A stretch of 64,000 bases of DNA from assembly GCF_000765665.2 (NCBI RefSeq), contig NZ_JROZ02000001.1, forward strand, positions 839,136-903,135. Direction: 5' to 3'. Below, piece after piece: positions 37,949 to 47,382 of the stretch. Every line of letters starts with the position of its first letter. The stretch's first letter is position 1. Below the pieces are notes generated by a model, which was not told where the DNA came from, ran no database searches, and saw nothing but the letters and a program-made list of their open reading frames with translations. This DNA is from Helicobacter sp. MIT 05-5293. Lineage in GTDB: Bacteria > Campylobacterota > Campylobacteria > Campylobacterales > Helicobacteraceae. A program made the translations under genes and the position numbers.

Positions 37949-40528
37949 ATGAGGGAAGATTTTACAAATTTCATCAAAGAGTATGAGGCGCAAAAAGCTC
38001 AAAGAGAAGCGCAAGGTATTCCACCTTTGCCTTTAAATATTGACCAAACGAGAATCGCTATTGAAATATGTAAAGACAATAGTGTATCAAGTGATCAAAA
38101 AAGCTTTGCTAAAGAGCTTTTGATTCATCGTGTCAATCCGGGTGTTGATGCTTCTGCACAGCTAAAAGCGGAATTTTTAGGTGAGATTTTATTAAAAAAT
38201 ACTCAAGGTTGGGCTTTTACTCCCGATGAGGCAGTCAAATATCTTGGCACAATGCTAGGTGGATACAATGTTCAACCTCTTATTCAAGGTTTATCTTTAA
38301 GTGATTCTTCACTTGCTAAGGCATGCGCAAATGCGCTAAAACACACACTTCTCGTGTATGATAATTTCGAAAAAATTGCCGCACTCAATTCGCCGCTTTC
38401 TCAAGAAATTATCCAATCATGGGCAGATGCAGAGTGGTTTAAATCAAGAGAAGGTTTGAGCGAAACCATTAAAGTTTGCGTTTTTAAAATTGATGGAGAA
38501 ACAAATACCGATGATTTAAGCCCTGCAGGAGATGCTTTTACTCGAAGTGATATTCCTTTACATGCAAAAGCCATGCTTAAAAGTCGGATTGAAAATTTTG
38601 AACAACGCATAGAATCCGCAAAGAAAAAAGCACAAGAAAACAATGCAGTTGTTGCGTATGTAGGTGATGTAGTCGGGACAGGAAGTAGCCGAAAATCTGC
38701 CTGTAACTCTATAATGTGGCATTTTGGTAAAGAGATTCCTTATATCCCCAATAAAAAAAGTGGTGGTATTGTTATCGGTGGCGTTATAGCTCCTATTTTC
38801 TTTAACACTTGCGAAGATAGTGGAGCACTCCCAATCGTTGCAGATGTAAGCGAGCTCAAAGACGGCGATATTATCGAAATCAACACAAAAAAAGGCGAAA
38901 TTGTAAAAGAAGGCAAAGTCGTAGCGACCTTTAACCTCCAACCTATTACGATTGCAGATGAGATTCGATCCGGCGGGAGAATCCCTCTCATTATCGGACG
39001 AGGACTTACAGCTAAAGCAAGAGAATATCTCAAACTCGGAGCAAGTGATGTGTTCAAACAAGCTCCCAAACCCGAATCAAGCAACAAAGGATATACTCTT
39101 GCACAAAAAATGGTAGGACGAGCTTGTGGCGTAGAGGGAATCCGTCCGGGCACATATTGTGAGCCTAAAACTACCACCGTGGGTAGTCAAGATACCACAG
39201 GAGCAATGACACGCGATGAAATCAAAGAGCTTGCAGCATTGAGTTTTGGGGCTGATTTTGTTTTACAAAGCTTCTGCCACACTGCTGCCTATCCTAAACC
39301 TGCTGATGTTAGCCTTCATGCAACTTTGCCAAACTTTATTTCTGAACGCGGTGGTGTCGCTTTGCGTCCTAAAGATGGCGTGATTCACTCATGGCTTAAT
39401 CGTATGTGTTTGCCTGACACTGTAGGAACGGGTGGAGATTCTCATACGCGCTTCCCTATCGGCATCAGCTTCCCCGCAGGAAGTGGTTTGATTGCTTTTG
39501 CTGCAGTTACTGGCTCAATGCCTCTTGATATGCCAGAATCTGTGCTTGTAAGATTCAAAGGTAAGCTCAATCCGGGCATCACTTTAAGAGACTTAGTCAA
39601 TGCAATCCCCTATTACGCTATTAAACAAGGACTTCTAACAGTCGAGAAAAAAGGCAAGAAAAATATTTTCAGCGGTAGAATCCTTGAAATCGAAGGTTTA
39701 GGAGATTTAAAAGTTGAACAAGCCTTTGAACTTAGTGATGCGAGTGCAGAAAGAAGTGCTGCAGCGTGTAGCGTGCGTCTCAATAAAGAACCTATTATTG
39801 AATATCTAAGCTCAAATATCAAATTAATCGAAGCAATGATCAAAAATGGCTACCAAGATGCTAAAACACTTCAACGCCGAGCAGACAAAATGAAAGAATG
39901 GATTGCAAATCCCCAACTTTTAGAGCCTGATAGTGATGCAGAATATGCTGCGGTGATTGAAATTGATCTAGCAGATATTAAAGAACCCATTTTGGCTTGC
40001 CCTAACGATCCTGATGATGTGGCGACATTAAGTGAAATTCTTGCCAACCCCAAACGCCCTCATAATATTGATGAAGTCTTTATCGGTAGCTGTATGACAA
40101 ATATTGGTCATTTTAGAGCATTCGGTGAAATCGTCAAAAATGAAGGGCAAAGCAAGACACAGATTTGGATCGCACCTCCGACAAAAATGGACGAAAAACA
40201 ACTCACAAAAGAAGGCTATTTCTCACTCTTTGGCGCAGCAGGTGCGAGACTAGAAGCTCCGGGCTGCAGCTTGTGTATGGGTAATCAAGCTCGTGTGCGA
40301 GATAATGCGGTCGTATTCTCAACTTCAACAAGAAACTTTGACAATCGTATGGGTAAAGGAGCACAAGTGTATCTAGGAAGTGCCGAACTCGGCGGTGTGT
40401 GTGCAATGCTTGGAAGATTACCTACTGCGCAAGAATACCTTGAAATCGCACCTAAAAAACTTGATGGCAAGAAAGATGATATTTACACTTATCTTAACTT
40501 CCATTTGATGCAAAACTTTGCACTTTAA
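37949..40528 (+). CDS. acnB: Aconitate hydratase B
   Basis: An 859-residue [4Fe-4S] enzyme that converts citrate and isocitrate in the TCA cycle. The N-terminal HEAT-like domain and swivel domain come first, unlike AcnA. Cluster ligands are the cysteines in [19 protein letters not shown] surroundings, in [13 protein letters not shown] and in [28 protein letters not shown] is the substrate-binding block. AcnB can also bind RNA when the cluster is lost. The gene is single with a good AAGGAG site and a hairpin terminator after it. Confidence 0.97.
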   Translation: MREDFTNFIKEYEAQKAQREAQGIPPLPLNIDQTRIAIEICKDNSVSSDQKSFAKELLIHRVNPGVDASAQLKAEFLGEILLKNTQGWAFTPDEAVKYLGTMLGGYNVQPLIQGLSLSDSSLAKACANALKHTLLVYDNFEKIAALNSPLSQEIIQSWADAEWFKSREGLSETIKVCVFKIDGETNTDDLSPAGDAFTRSDIPLHAKAMLKSRIENFEQRIESAKKKAQENNAVVAYVGDVVGTGSSRKSACNSIMWHFGKEIPYIPNKKSGGIVIGGVIAPIFFNTCEDSGALPIVADVSELKDGDIIEINTKKGEIVKEGKVVATFNLQPITIADEIRSGGRIPLIIGRGLTAKAREYLKLGASDVFKQAPKPESSNKGYTLAQKMVGRACGVEGIRPGTYCEPKTTTVGSQDTTGAMTRDEIKELAALSFGADFVLQSFCHTAAYPKPADVSLHATLPNFISERGGVALRPKDGVIHSWLNRMCLPDTVGTGGDSHTRFPIGISFPAGSGLIAFAAVTGSMPLDMPESVLVRFKGKLNPGITLRDLVNAIPYYAIKQGLLTVEKKGKKNIFSGRILEIEGLGDLKVEQAFELSDASAERSAAACSVRLNKEPIIEYLSSNIKLIEAMIKNGYQDAKTLQRRADKMKEWIANPQLLEPDSDAEYAAVIEIDLADIKEPILACPNDPDDVATLSEILANPKRPHNIDEVFIGSCMTNIGHFRAFGEIVKNEGQSKTQIWIAPPTKMDEKQLTKEGYFSLFGAAGARLEAPGCSLCMGNQARVRDNAVVFSTSTRNFDNRMGKGAQVYLGSAELGGVCAMLGRLPTAQEYLEIAPKKLDGKKDDIYTYLNFHLMQNFAL

Positions 40529-40533
40529 AATTT

Positions 40534-40560
40534 AATCCCTTGAGAGATTCTCAAGGGATT
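40534..40560 (+). terminator. Terminator after acnB
   Basis: AATCCCTTGA and TCAAGGGATT form a 10-bp stem with a 7-base loop, followed by ATTA, starting 6 bases after the acnB stop. Confidence 0.65.
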
Positions 40561-40691
40561 ATTACTTCAGCAATAAATTTCAAAATCTTTAGAATCTCAC
40601 TCACTTTTCCTCTTTAAAATACTTCAAATTTTTTATAGTTTTCACCATGATTTTAGAAATAAAATGAAGCTTAATGATGATTAATTTTTGG

Positions 40692-40697
40692 TATAAT
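40692..40697 (+). promoter_or_regulatory. -10 box of the yedF-selD operon
   Basis: TATAAT lies 40 bases before the chosen yedF start at 40737. No clear -35 box is seen. Confidence 0.5.
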
Positions 40698-40736
40698 TTC
40701 TGCAAAATAAACCTCATTCAAATCAAAGGCTTAGTA

Positions 40737-41363
40737 ATGAATAACAACAATACCATACAAATTGATGTGCGTGATTTGGCTTGCCCTGAACCTGTTGTAA
40801 AAACTAAAAAGGCTCTCTCTGGTGTCAATGAGCATTTATTAAAACTTCATACTTATGAAATCATTGGCAATTCCCCCTCATCTAAAGAAAATCTAATGCG
40901 TTTTTTAAGCTCGGAAGGCTATGAGTTTGAAGTAGGATTCGGACGAGATGAACAATTTATGATTATTCTTAAAAACAAAATCGATAAAAAGAAAACCCAA
41001 AGCAGTATTGAAAAAATCGTGCCTAAAATGATGCTTATCAAAAATGATCGCGTAGGCGAAGGAGAGCTTGGCGGTATGTTAATTAATGGTTTTATCAAAG
41101 CACTTCTTAATGCCGAAGTCTTGCCGCAAAAGATTCTGTTTATTAATCGAGGTGTTTTACTTACCACAGATAATAAAGAAGTCGATAATACCGAGATTGT
41201 CGAGGCTCTCAAAGAACTTGAAAGACAAGGTGTTGAGATTTATTCCTGTGGTTCGTGTTTGAGCTACTTTGCCCTCACAGAACGATTAAAAGTCGGAATG
41301 ATTGGCAATTCATTGGAAGCTATACAGAATATGATTCGTTCTGATAGTCTCATCTCACTTTAA
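40737..41363 (+). CDS. yedF: Sulfurtransferase-like selenium metabolism protein YedF
   Basis: 208 residues from ATG 40737 (MNNNNTIQIDVRDLACPEP); the frame is open 21 codons further, but that part lies over the promoter. The N-terminal TusA-like domain has the CPEP motif, and the C-terminal DsrE-like domain has CGSCLSYF. YedF proteins accompany selD in selenium-using bacteria and probably handle reactive selenium or sulfur. selD starts 8 bases after its stop, which supports the selenium role. Confidence 0.9.
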   Translation: MNNNNTIQIDVRDLACPEPVVKTKKALSGVNEHLLKLHTYEIIGNSPSSKENLMRFLSSEGYEFEVGFGRDEQFMIILKNKIDKKKTQSSIEKIVPKMMLIKNDRVGEGELGGMLINGFIKALLNAEVLPQKILFINRGVLLTTDNKEVDNTEIVEALKELERQGVEIYSCGSCLSYFALTERLKVGMIGNSLEAIQNMIRSDSLISL

Positions 41364-41371
41364 GGACATTG

Positions 41372-42418
41372 ATGCCACAAGCACCTATCAAACTTACACA
41401 ATATATTCAATGCGCAGGGTGAGCAGCTAAAGTGGGTCTGGAAGACTTATCACAAATTGCTAGTCATCTCACACAAGCATCGAATGATTTACTTATTACA
41501 GGCTTTGAAAGCAATGAAGACTGCGGTGCAATGCTCTATCATTCAAATGATGAATACGCAATGCTCTCAAGTGTAGATTTTATCACGCCTGTAGTCGATG
41601 ATCCCTTTGTCTATGGACAAATTGCTGCAGCTAATGCCTTAAGTGATATTTTTGCGATGGGAGGAGTTGCAAAATCTGCTCTGAATCTTCTTATGTGGGA
41701 TAGCGAACATTTCGATGCTAAAATCGCAGGAGAGATTCTAAGAGGTGGATTAGATAAAATCACTCAAGCTAATGCCTTGCTTCTTGGCGGGCATACCATT
41801 AAGGACAGAGAGCAAAAATACGGCTTATCGGTGAATGGCATTGTGCATAAAAATAAGATTTGGCGTAATCATACAGGGCAAATTGGCGATGTGCTTGTGC
41901 TAACCAAACCCATAGGGAGCGGTATCCTTACGACTGCAATCAAAGCAGATATGCTTGATGATGCTTCAGAAGTTACGGAAGCTATGGTGATGCTTAATCT
42001 ACAAGCCTCACGCATTGCACAAAATTATGAAATCCACGCTTGCACTGACATTACAGGATTTGGACTAATCGGACACAGCTACGAAATGTGTGGAAAATCA
42101 CAAGCCGACAAAAGTATGCTACTTTACACTTCTGAAATCCCTCTTTTTGAGCAAACACAATCAATAGCGCAAATAGGCATCGTGCCCGGAGGCTCGTATG
42201 AAAATAAAAAAGCCTTAGAAAAATTTGTAAAAATCCGTTGTGATTTACAAGATGACATCTATTATTATGATGCTCAAACTTCTGGCGGCTTGCTTTTTGC
42301 ATTACCTTTTGAAACAGCAAAAGATTTTGTGTATGAATTGCGTCAAGCAGGAATGTATAAGGCTAATATTATCGGAGAATTTATCCCCAAAGCAGAAAAA
42401 AGCATCATTTTAGGATAA
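41372..42418 (+). CDS. selD: Selenide, water dikinase, read as a selenoprotein (Sec17)
   Basis: 348 residues. The enzyme makes selenophosphate from selenide and ATP for selenocysteine and selenouridine. The start at 41372 gives PIKLTQYIQCAG and then an in-frame TGA at codon 17 (41420-41422), exactly where SelD has its catalytic Cys/Sec, followed by the conserved lysine in AAKVG. All later codons are open and match SelD (SSVDFITPVVDDP, GGHTIKDREQKYG). Without readthrough only a fragment from GTG 41432, lacking the catalytic residues, would be made. A hairpin after the UGA is described separately. Decoding genes selA, selB and selC are not in this window. Confidence 0.93.
41420..41446 (+). promoter_or_regulatory. 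UGA codon and candidate bacterial SECIS hairpin in selD
   Basis: GTCT (41436-41439) pairs with AGAC (41443-41446) around the loop GGA, and the stem extends outward by U-A and G-U pairs. The loop begins 17 bases after the UGA and starts with GG, as expected for a SelB-binding element. Confidence 0.6.
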
Positions 42419-42597
42419 ATGCAATAATGGTAGATTCTATAAATCTTTCACTTTACAGAATCTCGATATTTGATAATGGCAAAGATTCTCAATGAAAATC
42501 TTGCAAATAAATCATAAAATCATCTTTACAAAACTAAGATTATTTATGATAGAATCTTGCCTTAATCCCACTTGAATAATAAATTTTAGGAGTAAAA

Positions 42598-42829
42598 TTG
42601 AAAAAGATTAAACAACTTAGACCTGCAATCCCTATCAACAATGCAAAAAAGCTTGATAAAGTAGCGGGGGGGGGGGCAAGAGAATCTATTTTCTAATGGC
42701 AAGAAACATTCGCAATATATAATTAACCCCCAACATTATTTTTATCCCTCTAAACAATCCGCTACCTATCTAAACTCACTACACCTATCAAAGCCTAAAG
42801 ATTCTCATTTGGCATTTTTGGAGGCTTAA
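42598..42829 (+). CDS. Small phase-variable ORF before manC, OFF as written
   Basis: A TTG codon at 42598 follows a TAGGAG ribosome site and opens LKKIKQLRPAIPINN. With the 11-G tract at 42666-42676 the frame ends soon after (GGGARESIF). With 10 G it runs to a TAA at 42827-42829, one base before the manC ATG, giving 76 residues with a PQHYFYPSKQSATYL segment. It could be a true small protein coupled to manC or the remnant of a glycosyltransferase end. I recognise no family. Confidence 0.5.
42666..42676 (+). repeat. Poly-G tract (11 G) in the small ORF before manC
   Basis: Eleven G decide which of three frames follows. Ten G is the only nearby length that opens the frame to the manC start; twelve G stops after about 20 codons. 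Confidence 0.8.
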
Positions 42830-44203
42830 ATGACGAATATTATCTTGTGTGGTGGTTCTGGGAGTAGGCTTTTCCCGCTAAGTCGAAAATTGATGCCTAA
42901 ACAATTTATTAAATTTTTTGATAATAAATCATTCTTTCAGCTGACTTTAGAAAGAAATCTACAATGTGCGGAAAAAACACTTGTCGTCTTAAATACAGAG
43001 CAATATTTTTTAGCCTTAGATCAAGTCGCAGAGATTGATAAAAAATGTAATTTTCTACTCGAACCTCTAGCCAAAAATACCGCTCCTGCTATTGCTTTGG
43101 CTTGTCTGACCTTGCCTTTAGATGAGATTGTATTAGTAACTCCGAGTGATCATCTTATCAAAGATGTAAAAGCTTATCAAGAAGCTGTTAGCAAAGCGCA
43201 AACTTTTGCCAAAGAGGGGTTTTTAGTTACTTTTGGTATCATTCCTCAATATCCCGAGACAGGATTTGGCTATATCAAAATGGGAGAAAATTTCCAAGTA
43301 GAATCTTTCTACGAAAAACCTAATCTCTCTCAAGCACAAGAATACTGCCAATCAAAAAATTTTCTTTGGAATGCAGGGATTTTTTGTTTCAAGGTAGAGA
43401 CTTTGCTCCAAGAGATGCAAAAATACTGCCCGGAGATTCTAAGCAAATCCCAAAAAGCCTTAGAAACAGCTAAAAGAGAAGAAAACTTAATACGCATTGA
43501 CTTTGATTCTATGAAAGAGATAGAGGAGCAAAGCATTGATTATGCAGTAATGGAAAAATCCAAAATATGCAAAGTAATCCCTAGTCAAATGTCATGGAGT
43601 GATGTGGGGAGTTTTGATGCACTCTATCAAGAATTAGAAAAAGACGAGCAAGGCAATGCGATTTTAGCGCATTGTATGTCGCTAGATTCTCATCATAACC
43701 TCATCATCTCACATAATCAAAACAAACTGATTTCTCTTGTGGGTATGCAAGATTGCATCGTAATTGACACCGGAGATGCCTTGATAGTCAGCAAAAGAGG
43801 ACAAAGTCAGAGAATCAAAGAAATTGTCAAGGCATTAGGGGATAATGAGATTTGCAAAACACACCTAACAACTCATCGTCCTTGGGGGACTTACACGATA
43901 CTAGAAGATTCTCAGGGATACAAGCTCAAAAAGATTGTTGTCAAACCCGGCAAACGTTTGAGCTTGCAAAAACATTTTCATCGCAATGAACATTGGATTG
44001 TTGTCAGTGGGACGGCTACCGTGCGTGTGGGTGATGAGACAAAACTCGTGCGTCCTAATGAATCAACTTATATCAAAATGGGCGAGGTGCATCGACTAAG
44101 CAACGAGGGTAAAATCCCAGTAGTGTTGATTGAAGCACAAGTGGGAGAATACACACAAGAAGATGATATTATCCGATTTAACGATGACTTTGGGAGAGAA
44201 TAA
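42830..44203 (+). CDS. manC: Mannose-1-phosphate guanylyltransferase / mannose-6-phosphate isomerase
   Basis: A 457-residue two-domain enzyme making GDP-mannose. The N-terminal transferase domain has GGSGSRLFPLSR (residues 8-19) with the pyrophosphorylase lysine region PKQFIKF, and VTPSDHLI. The C-terminal cupin isomerase domain has RPWGTYTIL and KPGKRLSLQKHFHRNEHW, with the metal histidines. Its stop overlaps the start of the glycosyltransferase gene (TAATG). GDP-mannose feeds gmd and fcl in the same cluster. Confidence 0.95.
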   Translation: MTNIILCGGSGSRLFPLSRKLMPKQFIKFFDNKSFFQLTLERNLQCAEKTLVVLNTEQYFLALDQVAEIDKKCNFLLEPLAKNTAPAIALACLTLPLDEIVLVTPSDHLIKDVKAYQEAVSKAQTFAKEGFLVTFGIIPQYPETGFGYIKMGENFQVESFYEKPNLSQAQEYCQSKNFLWNAGIFCFKVETLLQEMQKYCPEILSKSQKALETAKREENLIRIDFDSMKEIEEQSIDYAVMEKSKICKVIPSQMSWSDVGSFDALYQELEKDEQGNAILAHCMSLDSHHNLIISHNQNKLISLVGMQDCIVIDTGDALIVSKRGQSQRIKEIVKALGDNEICKTHLTTHRPWGTYTILEDSQGYKLKKIVVKPGKRLSLQKHFHRNEHWIVVSGTATVRVGDETKLVRPNESTYIKMGEVHRLSNEGKIPVVLIEAQVGEYTQEDDIIRFNDDFGRE

Positions 44204-45307
44204 TGAGAATCAAACTAGAAGATACCAATTTTATTGACATTGTATTGCAATACATTCAAAGCAGAATCTACACAGGTTTAGCGAATTTTTTATCTGCATT
44301 TGTCCCTTCAAAAACCCTAAGACATAAGATTCGCAAAACTTTATCTTCACAAAATGAAACTTTTTTGCGTATGAGAAATGAAGAGTATGGAAAACATTAT
44401 TTATATGTTCCCTCACCTTGGAGTTTTAACCCTAATCCCCCAGCACTTTATAACGCTCAAGGTGAAAAATTACGCGTTTTCTTCGCAAGATCAGATTATT
44501 ATTGCGGGGGGGGGGGAGAAAATTTATTATGACATGCACAATATTGCCTTACCTACGCATTTTTATCACGATGATTGCTGTTTGGAAACCATTGGGAATC
44601 CTACTAAAAAATACGCACGACTTGCAGAACCTCCAGCTATTAAACCAGAGATTCATACGATGTTTGAAAAGCAAGGCTTAGGCAAGGATTTCGATTTGGT
44701 TTTGACACATTCTGATATTTTGCTTGATACCTTGCCTAACGCGAGGTTTGTGCCTTATTGGAGCGTATGGTATGGTAATGAAAGACCTAAAAATGGACAA
44801 AAAGATAATGTCAGAGTTGATGAGGAGCTTTATTTGTTCAAAGATAAAGATATTTCTATGATGTGTTCGCATAAGCTCTTAACGCCTATTCATCATATCA
44901 GACACGAAATCGCCCATAGAGCTTTAAAAAGTGGCAAGGTTGATGTTTTTGGAAGATTTAATGGAGGACAAGAAATACCCTTTAAATCAAAGTCTTTAGA
45001 AAAATACCGCTTCTCTATCATAGTAGAAAATCATATTTCCTCGTATTATTGGACAGAGAAGATTCTAGATTGCTTTGCTTCAATGACGATTCCGCTCTAC
45101 CTTGGTGCGACAAAAATCGATGAGTTTTTTAATGCTGATGGCATTATAAAAATCGATAAAAATGTAGATATAGACAAACTTATTAAACTCTGCACAAAAG
45201 AAGAATATGAAAGTCGTTTGGAAGCCATTAAAGATAACTATCATCGCCTTTTTGCTTACAGGGCTAAGGCAGAGGAAAATCTATTAAATATTATTGATAA
45301 GGGGTAA
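44203..45307 (+). CDS. Phase-variable GT10 fucosyltransferase-like gene, OFF as written
   Basis: From ATG 44203 the frame reads 109 residues and stops just after an 11-G run (44506-44516). Removing one G joins it to the frame ending at 45307, giving about 367 residues. The downstream part is GT10-like: [33 protein letters not shown] corresponds in outline to the nucleotide-sugar block of alpha-1,3/4-fucosyltransferases (quoted here in parts: [27 protein letters not shown]). With GDP-fucose genes on either side, the donor is probably GDP-L-fucose. In H. pylori futA/futB use the same type of switch for Lewis antigens. Confidence 0.85.
44506..44516 (+). repeat. Poly-G tract (11 G) in the GT10 gene
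   Basis: Follows TATTATTGC at about codon 101. Ten or thirteen G open the full frame; eleven G stops it at 44532. Confidence 0.85.
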
Positions 45308-45309
45308 AA

Positions 45310-46449
45310 ATGGGAAAAAAGGCATTAATCACAGGTGTTACAGGGCAAGATGGAGCGTATTTATCGGAGTTTTTGCTAAAAAAAGGTTATGAGGTGCATG
45401 GGATTAAGCGAAGGGCTTCACTTTTTAATACCGATAGGATTGATCATCTCTTTGAAGGCAATCATACAAAAGATAGAAAGTTTTTTCTGCATTATGGGGA
45501 TATGACAGATTCTATGAATCTTACGCGATTGATTGCGGATATTTGTCCCGATGAGATTTATAATCTCGCTGCCCAAAGCCATGTGCATGTCAGCTTTGAG
45601 ACACCAGAATACACAGCTAATGCCGATGGCATAGGCACACTTAGAATCCTCGATGCAGTGCGGTTTTTAAAGCTTATTGATAAAACAAAGATTTATCAAG
45701 CCTCCACTTCAGAACTTTATGGAAAAGTGCAAGAAATCCCCCAAAATGAAAAAACGCCCTTTTATCCTCGCTCTCCTTATGCAGCTGCTAAAATGTATGC
45801 GTATTGGATAACGGTGAATTATAGAGAGGCTTATAATATGTTTGCTTGTAATGGGATTTTGTTTAATCACGAATCGCCCGTGCGTGGAGAAACTTTTGTA
45901 ACAAGAAAAATCACAAGGGCTGCTTCCAAAATCGCCCTTAACCTACAAGATAAGCTTTATTTGGGGAATTTGGACGCTAAGAGAGATTGGGGGCATGCCA
46001 AAGATTATGTGAAAATGATGTGGATGATTTTGCAAGCCAAAGAGCCAGAAGATTGGGTGATTGCTACAGGTAAGACAACAATGGTTAGGGATTTTGTCAA
46101 GCTTAGTTTCGAGTATTGTGGGATACTTTTGGAGTTTATAGGAGAGGGAATTAATGAAAAAGGCATTGTTGCAAAGCTTGATTCTCATAGAGCAGAAGAA
46201 TTGCAGCTTGATTTATCGCATTTAAAAATCGGGCAAGAATTAGTAGGCATTGATCCACGATACTTCCGCCCCACAGAAGTAGATTTACTCTTAGGTGATC
46301 CGACAAAAGCCGAACAAAAGCTCGGTTGGAATCGTGAGTTTAATTTAGAAGATTTGGTTTGCGATATGATGAAAAGTGATTTAAAATTGATGAATAAGGA
46401 TAAATACTTACAAGAAGGCGGATATACCATTATGCGGTATTACGAATAA
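45310..46449 (+). CDS. gmd: GDP-mannose 4,6-dehydratase
   Basis: A 379-residue short-chain dehydrogenase-type enzyme that turns GDP-mannose into GDP-4-keto-6-deoxymannose. The start [16 protein letters not shown] is the classic Gmd NADP-binding loop, followed by [30 protein letters not shown], the STSELYGK segment and the [10 protein letters not shown] catalytic tyrosine-lysine pair. It lies 2 bases after the GT10 stop. Its product feeds fcl and probably the ColD-like enzyme. Confidence 0.95.
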   Translation: MGKKALITGVTGQDGAYLSEFLLKKGYEVHGIKRRASLFNTDRIDHLFEGNHTKDRKFFLHYGDMTDSMNLTRLIADICPDEIYNLAAQSHVHVSFETPEYTANADGIGTLRILDAVRFLKLIDKTKIYQASTSELYGKVQEIPQNEKTPFYPRSPYAAAKMYAYWITVNYREAYNMFACNGILFNHESPVRGETFVTRKITRAASKIALNLQDKLYLGNLDAKRDWGHAKDYVKMMWMILQAKEPEDWVIATGKTTMVRDFVKLSFEYCGILLEFIGEGINEKGIVAKLDSHRAEELQLDLSHLKIGQELVGIDPRYFRPTEVDLLLGDPTKAEQKLGWNREFNLEDLVCDMMKSDLKLMNKDKYLQEGGYTIMRYYE

Positions 46450-46458
46450 GGGGATAAA

Positions 46459-47382
46459 ATGGAGAAAATTTTAATCACTGGTGGCAAAACAGGAATGGTT
46501 GGGCGAAATATCGCCAAACACCCAAAGAGTAAGGATTATCAGATTCTAACACCAAGCAAAGAAGAGTTAAATTTACTCGATAAAAAACAAATTATGGATT
46601 ATTTGCAATTCCATAAACCCGACATTGTTATCCATTGTGCCGGACTTGTCGGAGGGATTGCGGCAAATATCGCAAATCCTGTTGGATTTTTAGTGCAAAA
46701 TGCTTATATGGGATTAAATCTCATCAGTGCTTCTAGGGAAAATGGTGTAACTAAACTGCTCAATATGGCAAGCTCTTGTATGTATCCTAAAAACGCACCA
46801 AACCCCTTAAAAGAAGAGGTGATTTTAACGGGTGCATTAGAGCCTACTAATGAAGGCTATGCGTTAGCCAAGATTCTTAGCACAAGGCTTTGTGAATATA
46901 TCTCTAAATCCTGCTCATTACTTTACAAAACCGCAATTCCTTGTAATCTCTATGGCAAATATGATAAGTTTGATGATAAAGCCCATATGATACCCGCAGT
47001 GATTGCCAAACTCCACCACGCTAAAGTCAATGGGCTTAAAGCAATTGATATTTGGGGTGATGGAGAGGCAAGAAGAGAATTTATGTATGCACAAGATTTG
47101 GCAGATTTTGCGTATTTTGCGCTAGAGCATTTAGAGATAATGCCACAGAATCTCAATGTCGGTATAGGCAAAGATTTTAGCATTAAAGAATATTATCAAG
47201 AAATCGCTAAGGTTGTAGGGTTTGATGGAGAGTTTGTCTATGATTTATCTAAGCCTGTAGGTATGCAACAAAAACTTATTGATGATACGCGTCTTAAAGT
47301 CTTTGGTTGGGAGGCTAAAACTGACTTAACAGAGGGAATCTCTAAAACCTATCAATATTATTTGACACTAAAGGAGCAATGA
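46459..47382 (+). CDS. fcl: GDP-L-fucose synthase
   Basis: A 307-residue NADPH-dependent epimerase-reductase. TGGKTGMVGRNI is the nucleotide loop, MASSCMYPK carries the active serine and cysteine, and EGYALAKIL the YxxxK pair. It converts GDP-4-keto-6-deoxymannose to GDP-L-fucose. The stop overlaps the start of the ColD-like gene by 4 bases. A related epimerase acting on a dideoxy sugar (ColC type) is an alternative, because the next gene is ColD-like. Confidence 0.9.
   Translation: MEKILITGGKTGMVGRNIAKHPKSKDYQILTPSKEELNLLDKKQIMDYLQFHKPDIVIHCAGLVGGIAANIANPVGFLVQNAYMGLNLISASRENGVTKLLNMASSCMYPKNAPNPLKEEVILTGALEPTNEGYALAKILSTRLCEYISKSCSLLYKTAIPCNLYGKYDKFDDKAHMIPAVIAKLHHAKVNGLKAIDIWGDGEARREFMYAQDLADFAYFALEHLEIMPQNLNVGIGKDFSIKEYYQEIAKVVGFDGEFVYDLSKPVGMQQKLIDDTRLKVFGWEAKTDLTEGISKTYQYYLTLKEQ

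Noticed and set aside
38558..39061. Minus-strand ORFs inside acnB
   Set aside because: They lie entirely within a well-conserved gene and have no start signals.
44378..45307. Downstream GT10 frame as a separate gene with its own start
   Set aside because: The ATG lies inside the upstream frame without a ribosome site; the two frames meet exactly at the G run.
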